A DNA stretch of 64,000 bases, taken from Ephemerocybe angulata (taxonomy: Eukaryota > Basidiomycota > Agaricomycetes > Agaricales > Psathyrellaceae). Positions 10,701 to 18,366 of this stretch are shown here, one piece after another (within the stretch, counting starts at the first letter, position 1; each line of letters starts with the position of its first letter). Location of the stretch: positions 310,001-374,000 of the forward strand of contig JAACJK010000227.1 in assembly GCA_013368325.1 (NCBI GenBank), read 5' to 3'. Under the pieces are notes generated by a model, which saw nothing but the letters and a program-made list of their open reading frames with translations, had not been told where the DNA came from and did not search any database. A program made the position numbers and the translations under genes.

Positions 10701-12087
10701 ACCCGTGTACTCGTTCGCACTCAGCGACAAACTCCTGGAACTTCTGGAACACCTCTGACTTGCGCTTTAGAGCGTATACTCGTTTGAAGCGGGAATAGTC
10801 CTCGATGAAGGTGACCCAGTACTCGAAACCAGATGGTGTTTGTGGTAGTGGTCCGTGGACGTCGGAGTGGATTCGATCGAGGAGTCCGTTGGCGCGATGC
10901 TGAGAGAGAGAAGGGAAGGGGTCTCGGTGCTGCTTCCCTGCGATGCAGTCATTGCAGAAGTCCTTCATCGTCGTACCGTCCTTGACGAGTATCCCTGTGC
11001 CTAGCTCCTGTCGAAGGAGTGTGTCTAGACGATCCTTGCCTATGTGGCCAAGTTGCTGATGGAGCAGCTCCTTGTCTACCTTCGTCGTGAAGAACGCTGC
11101 TGACTGTGTGTTTATCAGCGTGGTTCCGTCGAGAGTGCCAGTGGTTCCGCGAATGGTAGCTGTTAGGATTAGCTGACCCTTCTTGAAGAACTCTAGTGTG
11201 GAGTCTTCGATGACGATCCGGACTCCGCAGTGACGAACAACGTATAGAAGAGAGAAGAGGTTGGATTGCAAATCAGGGACATATAGTACATTCTCGAACA
11301 CGACAGTCTGCCCGGTCCTCCCATTGATCCTCGGTGTAAAGTACACAGTACCCATCCCGATCGCCCATACAATCTCGTGATTAGCGAGTTTGATGGGGAC
11401 CTTCACCCTGACCATGTTACGGATCCACTCGCAATGGGGCGTCATATGTGAGGAAGCTCCTGAGTCTGTGTTCCATGATGAGTCAGTGGGTGTAGAGGGA
11501 ATTTGACGGGTGAGAGGACTTGCGATGTGAGCGACCTGTGCCATGAGGGCCCTCTCCTGCGGCGTGGCAGGAGACTGGGGAGCGACTTCAGCGACCTGAG
11601 CCTTTCCATTCTGGAAGCGACACTCCTCGTTGGTGTGCGAGTTGGAGCGATGGTACTTGCACTTGTAGGTCTTCTTGGGCTTGGACGAAGCCTGAAGAGC
11701 GGCAGAGGAGGTACCAGCAGCGAGGGAGGTGTTGCGAGCAAGGGAGTTGGCTTTGCGAAGGTGCTCGAGGATCTCAGAGGGGTCGGTTTCACCGTCGGTG
11801 GTGGAGATGTGGTTGAGCGTGTGGCGAAGGAGTTCGTCGTCCTTTCCGAGCCCGATGACGATCATGGCTGCGGAGATGTCGCGAGCGAGGTGTGCCGCAG
11901 TGTAGCCTGCATACCAGTCTGGTAGCTCGCTGTACACCGTTCGTTTCTCAGTGGCGTCACCAACTTTGATCTCCACTTCCTTGGACTTTCCCTTTGTCAT
12001 GTATGGAGCAGAGGTGAAGCAGTGAAGTGAGGCGTGCACCAAGGGCAACAGCCCGCGAGCCAAAGTCTTGATAGGACTCATCCTCAA
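7714..12087 (-). CDS. pol: Copia Pol polyprotein (end of Gag, PR, IN, RT, RNase H)
   Basis: This is a long open frame of up to 1457 codons. A CxxH...HxxxxC knuckle-like segment lies near residue 145. The aspartic protease motif DSGAS is near residue 206. Integrase has its HH-CC zinc region (QQLGHIG...CNDCIAGK) followed by the DDE core (HSDVHGP, DDKGGEY, NGVAERLN). A Pro-Ala and Asp-Glu low-complexity stretch follows (about residues 660-740). Reverse transcriptase has FVDDI near residue 1130 in place of the usual YVDDI. RNase H has STEAEYVA and DNQSAL and ends with IADIFTKPLP. Nothing looks broken inside the frame. It overlaps the Gag frame by 131 bp in another register, so a frame change of +1 type is needed to join them. 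Whether that is programmed or a mutation cannot be told here. Confidence 0.93.
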   Translation of the reverse strand: MRMSPIKTLARGLLPLVHASLHCFTSAPYMTKGKSKEVEIKVGDATEKRTVYSELPDWYAGYTAAHLARDISAAMIVIGLGKDDELLRHTLNHISTTDGETDPSEILEHLRKANSLARNTSLAAGTSSAALQASSKPKKTYKCKYHRSNSHTNEECRFQNGKAQVAEVAPQSPATPQERALMAQVAHIASPLTRQIPSTPTDSSWNTDSGASSHMTPHCEWIRNMVRVKVPIKLANHEIVWAIGMGTVYFTPRINGRTGQTVVFENVLYVPDLQSNLFSLLYVVRHCGVRIVIEDSTLEFFKKGQLILTATIRGTTGTLDGTTLINTQSAAFFTTKVDKELLHQQLGHIGKDRLDTLLRQELGTGILVKDGTTMKDFCNDCIAGKQHRDPFPSLSQHRANGLLDRIHSDVHGPLPQTPSGFEYWVTFIEDYSRFKRVYALKRKSEVFQKFQEFVAECERVHGLKVKELRDDKGGEYIGNDFAKWCTDRGITRQHTVKVTPQQNGVAERLNCTLAEGVIAMLNQAKLPASFWAQAVLYLTDVLNATPSSALSKTTSYEVWHKQKPDLSIYRVFGCRAFVNIARKDRKNLQSHTEPCIFIGFETGYKGWRCYNPITKKAHISRDIIFDENTFPGLSTTTPAPAHTPIGLGDIWPDLEDEDDDAPPPAPPAPPAPPAPPAPPAPPAPPAPPRAPPSDEDSSDEDDEDDEDDEDDEDDEDDEDDDDEDNSSTQQAPPHTPSQTMDLKALGKQTASRPQFHPTSPTSPTPKAEPQKSTPPTSPERPIPAPTFPAPPPSAPAPVPRKPITQPMVAQGSRPVRQKAVPDYFKLTGGTRRTTKPVARRQGGEPPADQGGDKDDENPFNPPPLTAQDFEDEDNGDNDNVDLERALFATPIMQALMDVYDIGEYIPADEAVEMVLMMATDKMEHAFGAATRPEDSPRSWKEAMSRPDHEFWAAACQTEMDALIANGTWEIVRLPDDRKAIGSRWVFLIKHKSDGTIDRYKARLVAKGYSQQPGVDYDQIFSPTARLTALRTALAKAGEYIESIDVSNAYLNGEIKDKYEVYMTQPEGFEIRGPNGAKWVCRLKKGIYGLKQSGRLWYQKLAAELERLGFTQIKTDPSFYVWEADGIRITLPVFVDDITIISKSQDKVKWLKESLAKVFTLKDLGPTTYLLGIKVNYDRENRTLHLSQRQYILDILKRFRMENCTPVATPMDPGSGTSLAKYDLSKQEQREMKTVPYINTVGALMYLAIGTRPDIAYSVAKLAQFNSNPGPIHWKAVKHLFRYLKGTMDLRLTYRNEGESLSSELFQAYTDVDHAGCLDTRRSTSGFLIKMGTGAVSWSAKKQATVADSSTEAEYVAASSAGREVIWMRSFIRELGTTVTGPSRLMVDNQSALKVLRNPEHHSRMKHIDIKMHWIREVIKRGKIEVHFLPTNDMIADIFTKPLPKPAVQRHRLALGLE
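9910..10110. repeat. Coding microsatellites in copia Pol
   Basis: There are two simple repeats inside the integrase-RT linker. The first is a tcctcatca-type run coding Asp/Glu on the minus strand (about 9916-10005). The second is a nine-copy ggaggtgca run coding Pro-Pro-Ala (about 10021-10103). Long plus-strand open frames across them are artefacts. Confidence 0.85.
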
Positions 12088-12460
12088 AGCCAGAGGACTT
12101 CATGCGGAGGGAGATGAGTTCTTGGAGGATGGTGATGCGGGAGCTGGAGTTCTTGGCCTCGTATTGGCCAAGGAGCGTGGTCCAGGTGCCAGGGAGATCG
12201 AGGATGGCGACATCGGAGAGGAGGGTCTCAGTCTGAGAGGCGTCAAGGGTGGAGCGAATGTAGCCAACAAGCTTCGAGCGGCGACCACGGAAGCTCTGGA
12301 TGGTGCGAACATCCGAGGTGGTTGGTTCCGGCTCGATGCCCATGAGGATGTCATAGGCATCGTACTCAAGCGCCTTGTTGATGCATACACGCTTCCATTC
12401 CTGGACGGTGTAGACATTGAGGTGAACGGGCGAAGTGGTGGTTTCGTTGGACGAGGACAT
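11957..12460 (-). CDS. gag: Copia Gag, N-terminal part
   Basis: The frame starts MSSSNETTTSPVHLN and continues through ILMGIEPEP and the helix-rich segment TLDASQTETLLSDVAILDLPG, characteristic of copia Gag (UBN2-type). Its frame closes at 11957. The continuation of Gag is in the Pol frame from about 12000. The true joined protein therefore needs a frame change in the overlap. The overlap lies where the two frames read HDKGK and MTKGK, over an a/g-rich stretch. Confidence 0.8.
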   Translation of the reverse strand: MSSSNETTTSPVHLNVYTVQEWKRVCINKALEYDAYDILMGIEPEPTTSDVRTIQSFRGRRSKLVGYIRSTLDASQTETLLSDVAILDLPGTWTTLLGQYEAKNSSSRITILQELISLRMKSSGFEDESYQDFGSRAVALGARLTSLLHLCSIHDKGKVQGSGDQSW

Positions 12461-12746
12461 GGTGGAGATCGATTGACGATGTGTGAGGGAGAGGGAAGAA
12501 GGGGAACTTCTGGGCGAAAATCACCACAGTAGTGAGGGAATGCTAAGAGGAGTATAACTCCGAGATAGCGGAAGCGAGATCAAACACGCGGCTGGGCGTG
12601 TGATGTGGAGCTGGAGCAAGGCGTCGATGAACGACACGAAGCTGTGATGGAGCGAGGTGTGACCGAGTGAAGAGTGACGAGTGGGCAGTGATAGCGTATA
12701 GAACGCGGTGTCTGATAACGTGTGGTGTCGTGTATCAGAGGAGCCC

Positions 12747-12759
12747 GGGGCTCATAACT
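12747..12759 (-). other. Copia primer-binding site (initiator tRNA anticodon type)
   Basis: Immediately inside the 5' LTR, the element-sense sequence gttatgagccc is complementary to gggctcataac. That is the anticodon stem-loop (CAU) of eukaryotic initiator tRNA-Met. Using a half-tRNA of initiator Met is known from Drosophila copia and several Pseudoviridae. The match is seen by eye; the host tRNA is not in this window. Confidence 0.7.
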
Positions 12760-13162
12760 TGATAAACTGCTAAGTTTATAAGTCGTTGAAGCCACTGCAA
12801 GTGGGAGATAGTTCGATATATTAGTTAAGTTAGATAAAGAGAAATACAGCATGACGCACCTGCAAGTGGGAGATAGTTCGATAAGGGAACTACCCACTTG
12901 CAGTGTAGACTATATACTGTGTGGAACAATAGACGATCCATATCGGGAGAACAATAAAGTACGTACGAATATGGAACAATAGAAGTGAGAACAATGCTGT
13001 GTGATATATGTGAAACGATGGAATGAATGAACAATGTGATCGTGGATATATATAGAACAAAGAAGCATTAGAACAATAGAAAAGTTTGAAAGAGGCAGCG
13101 CCTATGTGAAGGTGAAGAGAACAATGGGCGAGCCATGGAGACATGTGCATTGTACTTCAACA
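12760..13162 (-). repeat. Copia 5' LTR
   Basis: This 403-bp repeat is the promoter-side LTR of the leftward element and pairs with 7283-7685. It is followed by the right copy of the ctttc target duplication. Confidence 0.95.
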
Positions 13163-13369
13163 CTTTCCACACTCTTATGCATCGTTTCGTGTTTTTTCTT
13201 GTATAGGCTGGAAATCTACTGTGTTCTATTTGACAAAATGTACTGTTCGTTCGTTGGTCAGGTTCGGACACTCCGAAGCAAATCCAGCCCCGAAGCAAAT
13301 CCAGCCCAGCGTGAGTGCTGAGGTCAAGGTGCGACCTGAAGATGCACATGGTTCGCACAACCATCCAGT
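13163..13369. other. Displaced 3' flank of ULD gene 1
   Basis: This is the continuation of the conserved downstream block of ULD genes (tttccacactcttatgcat, then gctggaaatct and aaaatgta). It also occurs near 20783, 34292 and 54270. It probably holds the ULD 3' untranslated region or terminator and is now separated from its gene by the copia element. Confidence 0.6.
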
Positions 13370-14339
13370 CGCACAGGGACCGCGAAGTTGCGCTTTGCAT
13401 CTCGACCACCCCCCAAAACACCTCGCCCTCACCAATTCCCTCCGAGTCTCCAATCTGAAGTTCACCCTTCCTGTTTGCTCCAAACCTTCCCCTGCTACCG
13501 CTCGCTCTACACCCATCAAGGTTTGTACAACACGTTCACGGGTCCACGAAGGTCAAGAGACGAGGCATGATGTTCACAGCCTTCGTAGATAGAAAGGATG
13601 CCGCATCGCACTGCGAGGTTCGTGGGGTGTCTGAAGTCACCAATGATGATGCGACGCTGAGCCAGATGCCAATGAGATTCCCAAGAAGAGGAGGGTGAGG
13701 ATGTGGAAGTGGATGCAGAGGTGGGGGAGAAGATGTGCTGCGTGGGGAGAGGTCTATTCTCCAAAGTGTTCCTCGAGCAGAGCGTTGTATTTATCAGGCT
13801 CCGGTATGAAAACACAATTGACTTTAAGCACACCACGTCGGTCAGAAGAGAAGAAAGCAAGAAAGAACGACGACTCACGAAGTAAGGTCCACCTCCTCAA
13901 ACGTATTCACAAATTGCCTGCCGGATCCATCGTCTTAGGACTCGGGTCGAAGATCACACTCGCTTACGCCCTAGCGCTGCAGGCTACGATCTGAACGGCG
14001 GGCACTGGTCACAGACGGGCCAGGCCGAAGCCTCAAGCAATTGAAGCCGGGGCTGTCCTGCTGCATGCATGTGCGGTGGAGGACGTTGGACCTGATCTCA
14101 TGGAGCTCGTCAGCCAGTGCGCCTCGGAGGTGGGGCGTGTGTCGCTGTTCCCAGTAGATGGAGTCCGTGTTAACGGAGGGTCTGGGGGCGATCGAAAGCA
14201 TGTGGATGAAGACATAGTGAACGTAGGGGCGGGGAGAGAGGGTGCTCCCTACTTTACTGAGTGCAGGGTGGGGCGCCGCTTTGACGACGAGCTGGCGCGC
14301 GCTGTCGAACGACAGGTTGAAGAGGGCGTAGATGGGCAT
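13370..14339 (-). pseudogene. Inverted carbonic anhydrase remnant CAinv1
   Basis: Read on the minus strand, the segment starts MPIYALFNLSFDSA and carries GALADELHEI, matching the CA1 leader exon (MPLRTLFNPSLYSA, GALADKFHEI). Next come a decayed zinc-motif region (gcctgcagcgctagg, ACSAR instead of DCSDSR, followed by taa) and the block tttgaggaggtgga with its gtgagt donor. A decayed exon 2 keeps cgcagtgcgatgcggcatcct and cttgatgggtgtagagcgagcgg. No third exon is found. The catalytic HxxC is not recognisable. It stands head-to-head with CA2, so the ancestral unit held a divergent CA pair. Confidence 0.75.
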
Positions 14340-14647
14340 CGTGGTGTCATGTCACACAGTTTAAGATAGTTCTGCGTCCTTTGTATGGAGGAGGTCGAGG
14401 TGGGTAGGGTAGGAGGAGGAGCGCTCAGCCTCAGAGCAAATCCAGCACGCAGCTGATCCCCGGTTTGATCCCCGAAAGACCCACGCTCATTCCATGTCGC
14501 TTCCCGGGTCCCGCTACGTTCCTTCCGTCCGTCCGTCCATCCGAGTCGTCGCGCTCCCTCCTCCCTCTCCAAACTCCTATCCAATCTGGCGCCTCTTCGG
14601 GGAGGATGTGGAACTTTAACATAGCAAGCAAGAGAGAGGACGTCGGA
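14340..14647. promoter_or_regulatory. Shared intergenic promoter between divergent CA copies
   Basis: This is a 308-bp gap between the starts of CAinv1 (minus) and CA2 (plus). It holds the duplicated motif ctgatccccggtttgatccccg at 14453-14474, giving two gatcccc cores 13 bp apart, and cccacgctcattcc. The same block lies between the other head-to-head CA pairs. A bidirectional promoter is the simplest reading. The binding factor is unknown. Confidence 0.5.
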
Positions 14648-17061
14648 ATGCCCTCTGCGCGCGCTTCACAGCGCGCCCATCTCAAGCGCCCTTCTACTCC
14701 TAGCACCTCCTAGCACACGCACAGCGCAGCCACAAGCACTTCCTTTGCCCTAATATGGCGCGATGCATCCCTACCAGACCAATTCCACGAGATTGAACAG
14801 CTGTACTTTAGCAATGTTGAATGTTGTGTCCTCCCGCGCACGCATTTCACAGGATAGCCCGGGCTTGCTGGAGGGACTGGCGCTGAGGGGCCAGCGCCCG
14901 CCGTTTATGGTGGTGGATTGTAGCGATAGAATATGTTTGAGGAGGGAAATGTTAGTTCGTGAGTCGTCTTTCTTCTTCCTTGCCTTTCCTCCCTTCCTTT
15001 CTCCTACCTACCTCCCACCTTCCTTTCGTTCGCTCTTAGTTTAGTTCGTGTCACGGTACTGTGGGCATGATACTGACGGATTGGTGTAGCAACGCAGTCG
15101 TAACCTATGCAGTCGGAACCCTCAAAGTCAAACACGTCGTCATAATGGGGCACTACGGCTGCGGCGGCATCGCAGTCAGCATGGCGCCTCTCCCTGAAGG
15201 ATACGCCGAGCGCTGGCTCGGGCATACCACCCTTCCCTCCCTTCCTTCGTCCCCTTTCTCCTCCTCCCATTCCCCCCCTCCCTCGTGCTCTTCCTCACCC
15301 CATTCTACCACCCCCTCCTCGGCTTCTTCCTCCGTGAGTTCCTCGAGTGCCAGCGGGCAAGGAGAGACGCTTTCGGCGCCGAAAGAGACCCCCGCGGACC
15401 TCGCAGTGCAGCGCTGGATCCTGCCTATCCGCAAGATCTACGAAACGAGTGGGCGGCCGGAGATCCGACAGCACCGTGAGCGCCTGCAGCGCCTTTTCTC
15501 CTCCCCGTCGTGGAGCGAACGTATCGCCCGAGTCTTGATGGGTGCGGAGCGAGCGGTAGCGAGCGATGCGACGCGGCAGACGGAGGGGAGTGAGTATGGC
15601 AAAGGAGAGGCGAGTGGGAAGGGGGAGAGTGGGATTGGGGAGAAGGGTGGGATTGGAGAGGTGACGCTGCATGATGGCGCGTTTAGAGCGTTGGTGGAGG
15701 AGAATGTGAAGGCCAATGTGTGGAGGCTTGGGAGGAGTCGGTGAGTTGCTTTCTTTCGTTCTCTTTTGTTCTGGTTTTGGACTTTGGTTGGGTCGTTGGT
15801 TGGGTCGTTGGTTGGTTGGTTCGTCGGTTTGGGTGTGGAGGTTCGTTCGTTCCTTTCTCTCGATCCTTCCTTCGCGATTTCGGTCGGGATTTGGGTTCGT
15901 CTCTGCGTTCTTACTCGCGTTCTCGCGCGATCGTGCGATCGTTCTTGCGTTTCGGCGGGTTATAGGTTATTGGGTGACGCTCGTGGATTGGTTCTGCTTT
16001 TGGGTGTTGTGGGGTCGGGATCGTGTCCTTCCTCGCGTTTGGCTTCAACTTTGAACGAGTTCACATTGTTGATTCTGCTCGTGCTCGTCGTTCATCTCTC
16101 TCGCTTTCCATCCTTCTGCCACTTCTGCCATTCTGCTTTGCTTGGGGGTCTTCACAACCGCGGATGCGGTCTCGTGGATACTACTCGAGTATGCCTTAGA
16201 CTGTATACATCCCTGCGTTCGAGCGCTTTCAACACTTTGCTTTATTCATTCGTTCGTTCCTCCCTTTCGTTCGATTGCCCGATTTTCCGATTTTCCTTGG
16301 TTTCGTGGGCGCTGCGGTGGGGAATGCATCGTGAGTCTGCTCTGCTGCGTTTATTATCTTGCTTTCGCGTTCTGGTAGGGTGATTATCGCCTGTGCTTTT
16401 TGCTGTCGGGGTTTAATCTTGGGCTTTTGGCTTCGTCCCGTTCGTCTTCTCCCCCGCTCGGTCGTTGAGCCGTTCGTTCGTCCTTCCTCTCTCTTTCGTT
16501 CATTTCTTTGTTCATTTCTTTGTTCATTCGTTCTGGCCTTCGTGTTGCGTGCCCAGTCGTGTCTATCCAGCATGACGATAATATCGTCTCGGGTATGAGG
16601 GTTGCTGTGTGTGACTTGCGAATGCGAATCCATCGAGTGATGGGTTCGATGGTGTGGGATACATCGCACTTGTTGCTCGTGTGGGGTCACCGCTCTACGT
16701 TGGATGCGTTCCAACCGAGGTTTTGTTGCCCGTGCCCTCCGTACTTTCTAGTGTGGTGCGCGCTTGTGCTGCATACCCATCTTCTCTTCCCCCCTCCCTT
16801 CCTCCGTTCACTAGCTCCCTACTCTCTCTCCATCGCATCTCCGAACTCAAAATACTCACTCCCCCTTCCCTATTCTAGCACCACGAAGCCTACGCCAAAG
16901 CCCTCTCCACGGACAAACCGCTGCACCCCGTGTACGTGCACCGGTGGGTGTACGACCTCGAGACGGGCGTTGTTAGCGATCTCGGCGTGAGCGCGGGGCC
17001 GCCTGGGTGGGTCCCGCCGTCGGGCGGGGTGCAGGGGTTTCCTGCTATGCGGGGGGCGTAG
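14648..17061 (+). pseudogene. beta-carbonic anhydrase copy CA2, deleted in the active site
   Basis: The leader region is reduced. The first core exon keeps VDCSD but then loses 67 bp (including Arg of CxDxR and the following IFDADPGTMF segment) at about 14933. This shifts the frame before the donor near 14960. Exon 2 (from about 15091) is well preserved, with MGHYGCGGIA, so the second zinc motif survives. A Ser-rich insertion follows, then the conserved block PADLAVQRWILPIRKIYETSGRPEIR. It ends at 15740, lacking the usual VIRE before the donor. The next intron is over 1.1 kb. The last exon (16879-17061) ends GFPAMRGA. The copy is non-functional as a zinc CA because of the frame break. Confidence 0.85.
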
Positions 17062-18366
17062 GGGGGAGTAGGAGGGGTGACGAGAGGAAAGTGGAAGGTA
17101 GGAGAAGAGGAGTGGGGAGTGGGGAGGGTCCAGGTATGGGCAGATATAAGAATGATATACGGGAGAAGGGGGGAAGGGGACGAGGTGTAGGGAGGGAAGG
17201 TAGTGGGGGGAGGTGTTTAGAGCTGTGATAATGTAAGTGCTGTAATTGACATTTGGAATTAGGTGTGGGACTTTCTGGGTGCGATATAGATGAGGCTTTG
17301 GGTTGTGTTCGGGTCTGTCTGTACGTGTGGATGGATGGATGGGTTGGTTGGTGATTTTGAGGGTTTGAGCTGATATAGGTACCGTGCGTGGGTGTGGTGT
17401 TCGTCCTTCTAGGGCTGTGGGGGGTAAAAGGGGGGCCTCTTCTGTTCTGTGGAGACGTTGATACGGAATCAGAGTCATCTCCTCTCGAGTGCCTGCGACG
17501 TTGCGTCCCTGTTCCGCCCGACATCGTTGCGGATGCTCGGATGGCGATGGAGGCGGAAGTTCACTTCGTTCCTCTATTGCTCTGTTGCTGGTGATATTCC
17601 CAGTGAGGACGCATTCCGTGAAGCAAGTGTGTGATACGGCCGTTGTGGAGTGAAACATGGATGGGTATTTCTCGGCCGTCAATGTCAACGCAGAGAGACC
17701 TGCGTATGGTGGACTGGGTAGGAGCAGATACCTCTTCTTATGCATAAGCCTTATCGAAATCTATACTTAGTGCTCTGCCGTTCACACGGAACTGAGTACA
17801 CAGAGTAAGTGACGGTGCCGAAGGAGTGGACCCGGTGGTCGAAGTCCGCCAGATACTGTCAGTGCGTGTCGATCGAGGATCCGGCGAAGTTCATTTAGAG
17901 TTCACTTACTTGTGTCGACAGGGAACGTGCCGCCGGCGTTCAGTGATTTCTCTTGTCCACCATCTCATCAAACGCAGCTAGATGTGCATTGACGAAGGTC
18001 AGGATCGTCGAGCCCGATGCTCCGGGTGGTGTAAGTGCCCAGTGACAATGACAATGGACATACACAGTCGCTGATTGAGAACGTGGATCCGACCTGGGAA
18101 TGGTGACGAAACGTATTGTGGGATCGATAATGTGAGCCGTCGGCGTTTGTCTCCATACTCGGTCTGGGCGCTTATTGCGCGTGAGGCCACGAGGCTCCAT
18201 TGAGTTGTGGACAGCCATGCGGTCTCCGCCAGCCGATGCCTCATGTCAGATGCGTGTCCCACCTACACAGCAGCCTAATTTACGCTGTCTCGCTGTCTCT
18301 CTTGAATCTTCTTACCCTCATCTAACTACTCTACGTTCTTTCTCCTCGCTCCAGCCTTCAAGTACG
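17062..18366. other. Non-coding duplicated spacer and ULD gene 2 promoter
   Basis: No gene is supported. Blocks near 17560-17610 match 2640-2720. A block at about 18065-18085 (gattgagaacgtgg) matches 2912 and 25775. The last 150 bp are pyrimidine-rich and lead into the ULD start, as in the other two ULD genes. Confidence 0.6.

Larger units (their letters stand above)
7283..13162 (-). mobile_element. Ty1/copia LTR retrotransposon, recent insertion
   Basis: A complete element of 5880 bp, transcribed leftwards, is bounded by 403-bp LTRs that begin TG and end CA. I see one mismatch between the LTRs (position 7542 against 13019 region, gaaatg/gaaacg), so the insertion is young. Gag is encoded at 12460 downwards and Pol ends at 7714. 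Domain order is Gag, zinc-knuckle-like motif, protease, integrase, reverse transcriptase, RNase H, which defines copia. It landed in the 3' flank of ULD gene 1, in the opposite orientation, and splits a block shared by all units. Confidence 0.95.

Noticed and set aside
15716..16383. Hydrophobic plus-strand frames in CA2 intron 2
   Set aside because: They are biased by ttcgttcgt-type simple sequence inside a long intron, with no homologous frame in the other CA introns.
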